DNA of 64,000 bases from Sapientia aquatica (lineage in GTDB: Bacteria > Pseudomonadota > Gammaproteobacteria > Burkholderiales > Burkholderiaceae_D): assembly GCF_004358105.1 (NCBI RefSeq), contig NZ_SMYL01000001.1:124001-188000 (forward strand), written 5' to 3'. How positions within the stretch are numbered: position 1 is the stretch's first letter; each line of letters opens with the position of its first letter. This document shows positions 25,557 to 33,089 of the stretch, piece after piece. The position numbers were made by a program, and so were the translations under genes. The notes under the pieces were generated by a model, which worked only from the letters and a program-made list of their open reading frames with translations, had not been told where the DNA came from and ran no database searches.

Positions 25557-26345
25557 ATATTTAAATGGAATCCCGGGAGAGTATTTTTCCCAAATTCGTT
25601 GAGCTTGTCCGGACTTAATGATGTCATTGAGCGCCGCATTGATCTCAACCAGCAGGTGTGAATTTTTACCGTTTTTGACAGTGATTAAATATTTTGACGG
25701 GGCTACCGCTCCTAGAACACTTTTGTGCGATACCAAGCTGTCATCGATGTAATTTCGCCCAATTAATTTAAATCCGCTGATGACTTCCAGTTCCTCTAAA
25801 AAATAGTCGCAGCGCCGAGCGTGGATTTTTCGGTACAGCGAATCATAGCCAGAGCCAAGATCTAAATCTTTGTCTGTTAAACCGTAATGCATGTAGCTTG
25901 AGCCCAAAATTCCACAGCCATGATATTTTTTTAAATCCCCAACGCTGTTAATGATGAGCGGGTTAGCAGTTAAATAAAACAGTTGCGGCGTTAGCGTGCT
26001 GTAGTGAATGGAGTAGTCGAATACCGCTGCACGGGCTGTATCAAAGTAGGCGTCCATCGCAAAATCAATTTGACCATTTTCCACCTCGTATAGGCAACGC
26101 TTCCAGGGCAGATCACCGATAAATTTCACTTCTCTGTGTAATTGGCTAAATACAGCACGAACGATATCGACGGATGAGCCGATAAACTCGCCCGTTTTTT
26201 TGCCATGCGCGTCCAATTTCCAATAAGTCCAAGGCGGTGGATCTGGGTCCGCGCAGATCGTAATCGGCGGCGCGTCGCTGCCCCGCGCTGACGGCGGCGC
26301 CAAGCAAAGCACAGAGATTACCAAGGCAAGGCAAAGTCGGAACAT
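25554..26345 (-). CDS. Periplasmic solute-binding protein (SBP_bac_3-like)
   Basis: A 263-residue exported protein of the extracellular solute-binding family 3. The signal peptide (LCLALVISVLCLAPPSARG) precedes the mature start PITICADPDPPPWTYW. The two-lobe pattern follows: GSSVDIVRAVFSQL, LPWKRCLYEVENGQIDFAMDAYFDTARAAVFDYS in lobe 1 and the C-terminal INAALNDIIKSGQAQRIWEKY. Four or more cysteines are present, unusual for amino-acid binding proteins. No ABC permease or ATPase gene is adjacent. It may feed an unlinked transporter or act as a sensor, for instance for the neighbouring chemoreceptor (inference). Confidence 0.85.
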   Translation of the reverse strand: MFRLCLALVISVLCLAPPSARGSDAPPITICADPDPPPWTYWKLDAHGKKTGEFIGSSVDIVRAVFSQLHREVKFIGDLPWKRCLYEVENGQIDFAMDAYFDTARAAVFDYSIHYSTLTPQLFYLTANPLIINSVGDLKKYHGCGILGSSYMHYGLTDKDLDLGSGYDSLYRKIHARRCDYFLEELEVISGFKLIGRNYIDDSLVSHKSVLGAVAPSKYLITVKNGKNSHLLVEINAALNDIIKSGQAQRIWEKYSPGIPFKY

Positions 26346-26657
26346 GGCGCTTTAGACGGTGAATTATTCGGTGAACGATAAGGTGCTCGTATATATTTAC
26401 TAATTTTTTTACTAATTTTTGTGAAGCGGTTCTGCCCAAGTCGAGCGGCAGACCACTAATTTAGTCTAGTAAAACGACACTCATTAGCAAGAGACATTCG
26501 CCAAAGCGCGCTAAATCAAGGTGTTTTGTTGGCTAAGCCAAAGCAAAGTTAGCGAAATGGTAGTAAATGGATAATAAATTACCCTTTGTAAGGACTTATG
26601 CCGATTTATCTTCCGCGCAGGTAAATCGGGGCACAAAAATACCTTAAAATACTGCCC
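26346..26657. other. Divergent intergenic region before the SMC-like operon
   Basis: 312 bp without a gene. It contains an inverted repeat (26601-26608 with 26622-26629) and, at 26645-26650, a -10-like TAAAAT that would start transcription at or one base before the ATG at 26658. No Shine-Dalgarno precedes that ATG, so a leaderless message is possible (weak). Confidence 0.4.
26601..26629. repeat. Inverted repeat ccgattta-N13-taaatcgg
   Basis: Perfect 8-bp arms with a 13-nt spacer, about 30 bases upstream of the first gene of the SMC-like operon. Operator or hairpin; function unknown. Confidence 0.45.
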
Positions 26658-28016
26658 ATGCAAAACAGTACAGAACTCCCAGACAGCTTAGAACCAGAAG
26701 ATCAAAGCAGCTCACTGCAAGCCTACTTTAAGCCCGAAGTCGCTTACGACGATATCGAACAGGTTTATCAGTTAAAGCGCGCACAACCCATTTTGCAATC
26801 GTTTACCGCCTTATTTCATGGTGGTTTTGATAGCGTTTTGGTGCGCTTGCTGGTGTTGCGTGAATTGGCCGGTGACACGCAATCTTCTAGTTTTAGCCGC
26901 TCCGACATTAACGCCAAATTGGCCTACCTTCAGCCAGACAGTTTAGAAACTGTGCTGGCGCGTTTGCGCTCACACCAATTACTGATCTGGGAAGCCGCAA
27001 CGTCGGTCTATCGCGTCGCACCGATGGCGCGAAATGTGCTGTCTGCCCTCGATAGTTTGATGGGTTCGCAACAAGCACCCGAGCAAGTCGAAGATGCCGA
27101 CATGGGATTCTTACTCACCCAAGTCGCCGGCGCACAAGCCTTGGGTGGCGTCACGGTCGAGCAATTGCAGCATTTGCTGGGACGCTTGGTTGATTTGACC
27201 GAAGAATTTCGCGATGCGATTGCCTCTGGTTCAGAACACCGTTTACGCGCCTCACAAGGCAAGTGGAATAACGCGTGCGATTGGGTAGAAAAAGGCACCA
27301 AGATTATTTACTCGATTACCCAAGACGGTAACGCCGATCCGGCCACGCAACGCGCCGCGCAAGCAATTGGTCGGGCGCAAAGTGCGCTGCTCAATATGCA
27401 AGGGATGTTTTCGCGCGCGCTCAATCAGATCGAACGCCAGCGTGTGCACTTAGGCCAATCGGGTTTGTCCACTTCCGATATTAAGAGCTGGCTCATGGCG
27501 CACGACGATTTGGCCTCATTGGCGGACGAAGTCATCGATCATCCGGTTATGCCATTATTTGCTACGCCGGGCGAAATGATCGACGTAGCGGAAGCCGAAT
27601 TATTCGCAGTCCGTGCGCACCAGAATACCGATCTACCGAATGGCTTGGAAACCCAATTCCAAATGCAAGATAAAGCCGCTTTGTATACCCAGTTAGACGA
27701 ATGGTTGTCGGGCTTGAACAAAATCAGTAACGAACGCAGCAGCGAAGCTGGCTTGCCGGTCGGCGTGGATGTGCAACAAGTGTTGTTGCCAAGCAGTTTT
27801 GCGGTTGCGTCATATCGCGCTTCGTTATTGCCGCTAATCGGCGATGCCGATCAAGCCAGTCTGCAAGGCGCAGCGGCGCGCTTGGCTGGGCTTGATATGC
27901 AATTTATGTTGAACGATAAATTGGTCGCGATTGATGATCCAGAAGTCTCGGGCATCTCCGATTCGCGCCTGATGTTTTTGCACAGCGACTCCACCGATAA
28001 CGATCAACAAGAATAG
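26658..28016 (+). CDS. Putative kleisin-like subunit of an MksF/JetA-type complex
   Basis: A 452-residue protein I do not recognise by a strong motif. It is mostly helical and acidic, with no signal peptide or membrane segment. The N-terminal ~120 residues look like a winged-helix region (KRAQPILQSFTALFHGGFD; FSRSDINAKLAYLQPDSLETVLARLRSHQLLIWE). A middle region predicted helical follows (LGRLVDLTEEFRDAIASG; IGRAQSALLNMQGMFSRALNQIERQR), then an acidic tail. Its position as the first of three tightly spaced genes, before a small winged-helix protein and an SMC-like ATPase, matches the kleisin of MukF/MksF/JetA systems. Function is inferred from gene order, not from a family match. Confidence 0.6.
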   Translation: MQNSTELPDSLEPEDQSSSLQAYFKPEVAYDDIEQVYQLKRAQPILQSFTALFHGGFDSVLVRLLVLRELAGDTQSSSFSRSDINAKLAYLQPDSLETVLARLRSHQLLIWEAATSVYRVAPMARNVLSALDSLMGSQQAPEQVEDADMGFLLTQVAGAQALGGVTVEQLQHLLGRLVDLTEEFRDAIASGSEHRLRASQGKWNNACDWVEKGTKIIYSITQDGNADPATQRAAQAIGRAQSALLNMQGMFSRALNQIERQRVHLGQSGLSTSDIKSWLMAHDDLASLADEVIDHPVMPLFATPGEMIDVAEAELFAVRAHQNTDLPNGLETQFQMQDKAALYTQLDEWLSGLNKISNERSSEAGLPVGVDVQQVLLPSSFAVASYRASLLPLIGDADQASLQGAAARLAGLDMQFMLNDKLVAIDDPEVSGISDSRLMFLHSDSTDNDQQE

Positions 28017-28026
28017 AGACAAGCAC

Positions 28027-28659
28027 ATGAATCAAGAATCTCAAATATTGATTGCGCGTTTAATCACGCACCAAACCTTAAAGCGCGAAGATAAATTGGT
28101 CAAACGCGCCTTAACGGATGAACTATTCCGCGCCGATGTTGATGCGCGTTTGCTGGCGTGTGGCATGAAGTTTGTCGATAACGTGTATGCCGATCACGTA
28201 ACGCTGGCGTTAATTCGCAATGTCGAATCTAAAGTGTTTGGCGCACGCGACACCTGGCAGAACAATAATTTCGGTTTGGCGCGCGATGGTGTGGCCTTGT
28301 TAGTCGTGTTGTGGGCATTGATTATTTTGCCTAAGCGCGAAAGACAGTCTGCCCATTTGTCGTTTGAAGACGATCAAAACGATATGTTCGGTAAAGAAAA
28401 AGCCATGCCGCGCGCAGCGGATACCTCGGTAGGGATTTCGTACAAAGCTTTGCTGAGCGACTTTGGCGATAAGCTCGGTAAAAAAACCAAAATGGATATG
28501 AACCTTGGCAGCTTAAACCGCCTCGGTTTTATTGAGCGCAAAGGCGATCAAATTTGCGAAGGTCCCTTGCTCGATTTAATGATGGACACCGACGTACTCA
28601 AAGAGCGCATCATCAACGGCGCGTTAGCCGATATTTTTAAATTAAACCCAATCGAATAA
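28027..28659 (+). CDS. Putative KITE-like subunit (MksE/JetB-type, DUF4194-like)
   Basis: A 210-residue soluble protein between the kleisin candidate and the SMC-like ATPase (10 and 5 bases to its neighbours). The N-terminal half is helical (TLKREDKLVKRALTDELFRADVDARLL) and is followed by a hydrophobic helix typical of this group (GVALLVVLWALIILPKRERQ). The C-terminal half looks like a winged helix: SYKALLSDFGDKLGKKTKMDMNLGSLNRLGFIERKGDQI. MksE, MukE and JetB proteins have this size and fold and bind the kleisin. Assignment rests on size, fold impression and position; a profile search would settle it. Confidence 0.6.
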   Translation: MNQESQILIARLITHQTLKREDKLVKRALTDELFRADVDARLLACGMKFVDNVYADHVTLALIRNVESKVFGARDTWQNNNFGLARDGVALLVVLWALIILPKRERQSAHLSFEDDQNDMFGKEKAMPRAADTSVGISYKALLSDFGDKLGKKTKMDMNLGSLNRLGFIERKGDQICEGPLLDLMMDTDVLKERIINGALADIFKLNPIE

Positions 28660-28664
28660 TAAAA

Positions 28665-31487
28665 ATGTTCCATATTAAATCACTCGAACTCGTGCATTGG
28701 GATTATTGGCAGCGCATTAAAAATATCCCGCTGGATGCCAAGATTATTACCATCGCCGGCCAAAATGGCTCAGGCAAAACAACGCTGCTCGATGCGCTAC
28801 GCACGTTGTTTGGTCTCGATTGCTCAATGGGGCGGACCTACAAACATTACGCTCGTCACTCTGGTCAGCCGATCGCGTGGTTGCGCGCGGTGGTCGATAA
28901 CAAACCAGTCGGTCGTCAATTGTCGAATCGTCCGTTTCGCTCGTCCGGTTTTTTTAGCGAAGACGAAGTTACGCTGTTTTGCCAAATTCAAAAAAATGGC
29001 GGCGATTGGAAACGCCAATATTTAATGCGCCCCGGTTGCGTAGAAATCGAAGAAGTCATCAGCGCCAACACCACCGATTGGCTGGGCGTTGAGACGTATC
29101 GCAAACGCTTGGCCAACGCCGGCTTGTCGCCTGCGATGGCTAAAGTCTTGGCCTTAGAGCAGGGCGAAACCGATAAGCTGTGCGAATACGCGCCGCGCCA
29201 ATTGTTGGATTTGGTGTTTCAAGTGTTTGGCGATAAAGAAGTCTTGGACGCCTACGACGAAGCCAAACGCCATCAGCACGACACCGAACAAGAGCTGCAA
29301 CAATTTGAAGCAGAATTAGAAGTCGCCAAAGCCAATTTGGAAGGCTTGCGTCTGCGTGTGGCGAACTATCATCAATGGGATCACAAGAATCAAGAGAAGC
29401 GTGATTTGCAAGAGCAAATCCTGCCGAGTCTGCAATTCTTAGAAACCAAAAAACAATACGCTAGCGTTAGCCAAACTTTGCGCGCAGCGAAGAAAAACGC
29501 CCAACTGCAAGATCAACAATTGAGCCAGCAACGCGCTGAATTGGCTGAAAAGAGTCACCAGTTTTCGACTTATTTGCAGCAAGAGGGCGAACTGGAAAAA
29601 GAAGAAAAAGCGCTGCAAAAACGCTTGGCTGAAATTAATACCCAATTAAAGCCGCAAGAAAATTTACTCGAACAAAAACAGCGCCTAGAAAAATTAGCCG
29701 CTGAATCCGGTACCGATATTGCTGAAACCACGCAGTTGTTGGAGCAGCAGGAAACCCAGCTCGCTCAGCTAAAGCAGCAGCGTTCACAACTAAGCGAAAA
29801 AATCGCTGAGCAGCAAGCCACCATCTCAGGCTTGCAAAGCAAAACTGGTTTGCCCGACCCTGAAAATGTACGCAGCATGCGCCGCGCAATGACCGACGCC
29901 AATATCGCGCACGTGATGTTGGCCGATGTGGTCGAAGTGACCGATGCACGCTGGCAGGGCGCAGTAGAAGGCGTGTTAAAAAGTTTTTCTTACGTGATGT
30001 TGTTGGAACAAAGCGGCGATGCTTCAGCCGCATTTCGTTTAGCCGAGCAAGTGCGCTATCCCCATTTCATCGTGCCCGAGCGCGTTGCTGCGCCCAAAGT
30101 CGATAGCAAAAACGATCAAAGTTTGATGTCTGTTGTGCAATTTAGTGCGCCAGTACCAAGCTGGTTGATCGATCAACTCAAGCGTATTCGTCGCGTCGAT
30201 AACGTTGCCGAAGGGATGCAATTGTCGGGCGTGGACGAATGGATTACGCCTGACGCGTTCCATCGTGAACGTCGCGGTGGCCGTTCTTTGTTTGTCGATG
30301 TTGCACGCTATCGCTTCGGTCAAGCCGGTCGCGCACAACGGTTGGATGCCTTACAAAAAAGTCTGCCTCGCTTAGAGCAGCAAGAAGACCAATTGACGCT
30401 AGAAATTAGCAAGCTAGCTAGCAGCGTATCGAACTTAAAAACCCGTTTAGCTGGTGTCGATGCGGCCAAAGAATTACATTCCCGTTTGGATGAATTTGCC
30501 GAAGCCGCACGAAACGTCGCGCCGTTGAAAAAATCGCGCGTCGAAGTTGGAACGCGCTTGGGTGAGTTGGGCGATTTATTAAAACAAGCAACCATTGCTA
30601 AAACCCGTTCCGAAATGGCGTGGCAAGACGCGCAAAAGCATTTGGCGATCGCTGAGCAACACAGCCGCGATAATGAGCAACGTTTAGCGCAAGAACGCAG
30701 CGCGCAGGCGCAAGTGTTGAAAGATGCGCGCCACAGCTGGAGCAAATTGCCTAGCGGTTGGCGGCAAGGAAGTTACTTATCCGATTTGGTCGAGAAATAC
30801 GACAATGCTCGCCAGGTGGAATTACGGATTAAAAATCTTGAACTCGATATCGCGAGCGAAGATTGGGAAACCGATTCTAATGTCGTTGATCAACATCACC
30901 GCTTGCATCATCAATTGGCTGGTCAGCAGGCGGAAACCGAAGAACGCCGCTACCAAAACAATCGTGCGATTGAAGCGACTTCTAATGCGCGTGGCGCGTA
31001 CATCGAACGTTTGCGCTACACGATTAAAATTTACGCCAAAAATATTAAACAGTTAGGCGAATTGGCCGGCATCGAAGTGCACGCCGATCCGGTGCGCTTA
31101 GAAAACGACGACGTGCAATTAGCGCAGGCTGGTTTGCATGTGAAGTTTAAGTTTGACGGCAAAGGTGTGATCGGGATGAACGATGGTGAAGCATCCGGTG
31201 GTCAGCAGGTGATGAAGTCCTTGATTTTGCTGATCGGTTTGCTCAAGTCAGAAGAAGGCAGCGGCGGCTTTGTGTTTATTGATGAGCCGTTTGCGCACTT
31301 GGATATTCGTAATATTCAATTGGTTGGTGAGTTCTTAAAAAATACCGACGCACAGTATTTGATGACGACACCGTTGACCCACAATACCGATGTCTACGAT
31401 CCGTCTGAACTGACTTTAATTACCAGCAAGAAGAAAAAAGAGGCAGAATGGGCGCAGCCGATTTTTGTATTGCAACGGCGTGCCTAA
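28665..31487 (+). CDS. SMC-like ATPase (MksB/JetC-type)
   Basis: A 940-residue ABC-type ATPase with SMC architecture. Walker A is GQNGSGKTT (residues 32-40) in the N-terminal half-head. A first coiled coil (about 210-395) is followed by a hinge-like globular region (about 395-560) that includes WQGAVEGVLKSFSYVMLL, similar to the JetC/MukB-type hinge. A second coiled coil (about 560-800) leads to the C-terminal half-head with signature ASGGQQ (843-848) and Walker B FVFIDEPFAHLD with catalytic Glu874. It is shorter than typical JetC or MukB (over 1,000 residues), so the arms are short. No JetD/MksG nuclease-like gene follows. It probably loads on DNA with the two upstream products. Confidence 0.82.
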   Translation: MFHIKSLELVHWDYWQRIKNIPLDAKIITIAGQNGSGKTTLLDALRTLFGLDCSMGRTYKHYARHSGQPIAWLRAVVDNKPVGRQLSNRPFRSSGFFSEDEVTLFCQIQKNGGDWKRQYLMRPGCVEIEEVISANTTDWLGVETYRKRLANAGLSPAMAKVLALEQGETDKLCEYAPRQLLDLVFQVFGDKEVLDAYDEAKRHQHDTEQELQQFEAELEVAKANLEGLRLRVANYHQWDHKNQEKRDLQEQILPSLQFLETKKQYASVSQTLRAAKKNAQLQDQQLSQQRAELAEKSHQFSTYLQQEGELEKEEKALQKRLAEINTQLKPQENLLEQKQRLEKLAAESGTDIAETTQLLEQQETQLAQLKQQRSQLSEKIAEQQATISGLQSKTGLPDPENVRSMRRAMTDANIAHVMLADVVEVTDARWQGAVEGVLKSFSYVMLLEQSGDASAAFRLAEQVRYPHFIVPERVAAPKVDSKNDQSLMSVVQFSAPVPSWLIDQLKRIRRVDNVAEGMQLSGVDEWITPDAFHRERRGGRSLFVDVARYRFGQAGRAQRLDALQKSLPRLEQQEDQLTLEISKLASSVSNLKTRLAGVDAAKELHSRLDEFAEAARNVAPLKKSRVEVGTRLGELGDLLKQATIAKTRSEMAWQDAQKHLAIAEQHSRDNEQRLAQERSAQAQVLKDARHSWSKLPSGWRQGSYLSDLVEKYDNARQVELRIKNLELDIASEDWETDSNVVDQHHRLHHQLAGQQAETEERRYQNNRAIEATSNARGAYIERLRYTIKIYAKNIKQLGELAGIEVHADPVRLENDDVQLAQAGLHVKFKFDGKGVIGMNDGEASGGQQVMKSLILLIGLLKSEEGSGGFVFIDEPFAHLDIRNIQLVGEFLKNTDAQYLMTTPLTHNTDVYDPSELTLITSKKKKEAEWAQPIFVLQRRA

Positions 31488-31534
31488 GCTGACTTTTGAT
31501 TTATTCGATTCGCCAACATTAACTGAAACCCTAG

Positions 31535-32038
31535 ATGGAACAAGAACAACCTTCCCAAGTTAAGCCGTTCGACACGCGCCATTTTAAAAGCGCGTTGTCG
31601 CAATTTGCCACGGGCGTGACCGTGATTACGACGCGCTTGGATAACGGTAGCTTTTTGGGAATTACGGCTAGTTCATTTAATTCGGTTTCACTCGATCCAC
31701 CGCTGGTGTTGTGGAGTTTATCGGACAAGGCCAGCAGTTTGCCGGTATTTTCGGTCAATAGTCATTATGTGATTAATGTATTGTCGGCTGAGCAAAGCCA
31801 TTTAGCGATGCAATTTTCCAAGCCAGCGGTTGACCGTTTTGCTGGCGTTGAATACACACTGTCCTCAACTGGATTGCCGATTTTAAAAGGTGCTATCGCT
31901 TGGTTTGAATGTCATAACCGCAGCCGTTATCCTGAGGGCGATCACGTGATTTTTGTGGGTGAAGTGGAACAATGTGCGGTCGATCCTCAAGCACCGTTGA
32001 TTTTTCACGGCGGTCAACTATTGGCTTCTGGTAGATGA
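31535..32038 (+). CDS. Flavin reductase family protein (HpaC-like)
   Basis: A 167-residue FMN-binding split-barrel protein that reduces free flavin with NAD(P)H, usually for a two-component monooxygenase. Motifs are HFKSALSQFATGVTVITT near the N-terminus, GITASSFNSVSLDPPLVLWSLS in the flavin-binding core and HVIFVGEVE near the C-terminus. The monooxygenase partner is not in the window. Its stop overlaps the start of the SemiSWEET gene (ATGATG), so the two are translationally coupled. It begins 47 bases after the SMC-like operon and may or may not share its transcript. Confidence 0.9.
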   Translation: MEQEQPSQVKPFDTRHFKSALSQFATGVTVITTRLDNGSFLGITASSFNSVSLDPPLVLWSLSDKASSLPVFSVNSHYVINVLSAEQSHLAMQFSKPAVDRFAGVEYTLSSTGLPILKGAIAWFECHNRSRYPEGDHVIFVGEVEQCAVDPQAPLIFHGGQLLASGR

Positions 32039-32292
32039 TGCAGTATGTGGATAGCGTCGGCTATTTGGCGGCGTTCTTAACCACCATCGCTTTTGTTCCA
32101 CAAGCTTGGATGACGTGGAAGAATAAACATGCCCGAGGTGTCTCTTTGGGCATGTACATTATTTTTACCGTAGGAATTGCGCTCTGGTTGGCCTATGGAA
32201 TATTGATCCAAGTCTGGCCGATGATTATCGCCAATACGATCACTTTGCTGTTGGCGAGTTTTATCTTAGTGATGAAGATTATTTACAAATAA
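32035..32292 (+). CDS. SemiSWEET-type sugar transporter (PQ-loop)
   Basis: An 85-residue membrane protein with three helices, one half of a SWEET transporter, expected to dimerise and let sugars pass down a gradient. The PQ motif lies in TTIAFVPQAWMTWKNKHARGVSLGMYIIF, followed by the conserved Trp/Asn-containing helix IALWLAYG and the third helix IIANTITLLLASFILVMKI. It starts within the last codons of the flavin reductase gene (4-base overlap; 32038 is an alternative start). Substrate is unknown. A terminator follows. Confidence 0.9.
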   Translation: MMQYVDSVGYLAAFLTTIAFVPQAWMTWKNKHARGVSLGMYIIFTVGIALWLAYGILIQVWPMIIANTITLLLASFILVMKIIYK

Positions 32293-32312
32293 ACCCGCTG
32301 AACGGTAAAAAG

Positions 32313-32345
32313 AAAAAGCCAACTTGATGTTGGCTTTTTTATTCT
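32313..32345 (+). terminator. Intrinsic terminator after SemiSWEET
   Basis: An 11-bp stem (32313-32323 with 32329-32339), 5-nt loop, then Ts. The A-rich arm on the other side may also serve the convergent gene. Confidence 0.9.
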
Positions 32346-32364
32346 GGATCCAAGGACCTATATC

Positions 32365-32838
32365 TTATCTTTCGTCGTGGCGATCATCGCGGCGATCTTC
32401 ACGTCGCTCGTCGCGGTGTTCATCCCGACGTTCACCGCGATACTCATCACGACGCTCTTCGCCGCGGTAACCATCGTGATCACGATGCTCGTTGCGGTAT
32501 TGTGGCGCATAGGTATTTTGATACCAATGATCTTCCACGAAATACACCGGACGACCGCACGCATTGTAGAGCGAGCAATAACGAAGCCAATCGTGGTGAT
32601 GCTCGTAAGGCACGCGCAAATACAGCGGTTGATATACCACGCCAACTGGTGCTGCTTGAACAATCATCGGTTGCGCGTACATCACTGGTGGCGGCGCGAC
32701 ATTGCCGATTTCAATTTGTCCGTAATAATTCGGATGACCAATTCCGATGGAGATTCCAACGCTGGTTTGGGCGAATGAAACTAGTGGGGATGCAACAAGT
32801 GCAATTAAAATTATTAGGCGTGTCATACGGACTTTCAT
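32365..32838 (-). CDS. Small exported protein with a charged Arg/Asp/Glu-rich tail
   Basis: I do not recognise a functional family. The 157-residue product has a signal peptide (LIILIALVASPLVSFA/QT) and a Gly/Pro/Tyr-rich region (GISIGIGHPNYYGQIEIGNVAPPPVMYAQP). A compact conserved-looking core follows (YQPLYLRVPYEHHHDWLRYCSLYNACGRPVYFVEDHWY) with two cysteines that could bridge. The last ~45 residues are nearly all R, D, E, H and Y in short imperfect repeats. The tail is probably disordered and may bind metals or polyanions (inference). Starts at 32838 and 32826 are both possible. The gene is convergent with SemiSWEET. Confidence 0.78.
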   Translation of the reverse strand: MKVRMTRLIILIALVASPLVSFAQTSVGISIGIGHPNYYGQIEIGNVAPPPVMYAQPMIVQAAPVGVVYQPLYLRVPYEHHHDWLRYCSLYNACGRPVYFVEDHWYQNTYAPQYRNEHRDHDGYRGEERRDEYRGERRDEHRDERREDRRDDRHDER

Positions 32839-33089
32839 TATTTGTCGATGATACTTAAACGTTTTCGAATAGGATTGTTTGACCGGCTTGTTGCTCGGCT
32901 GAATTTAATTCATGTGAACTGTGTACCATTATTCACCCCATGCATTTGTTTGTTTTCGTACACTTTCGCTCAATTTGTAATTACTATGCTCGGCAAGGTT
33001 GGCTGCTTCAGCCAGACAGAGCAGCCGAAGCTAACCGCCAGAGTTGTGATGGCACCCCATTTAAAACCAAAAACTACGGAGACATAACG

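Noticed and set aside
26658-31487. A complete four-gene Wadjet defence system
   Set aside because: No JetD-like gene is present on either side, so the full system cannot be claimed from this window.
32377-32480. Short near-repeats resembling a CRISPR or minisatellite array
   Set aside because: They code for the repeated Arg/Asp/Glu tail of the exported protein on the minus strand; there are no regular spacers.
32842-33087. 81-codon frame upstream of the MFS gene
   Set aside because: No family features; ends just before the real MFS start; probably leader sequence.
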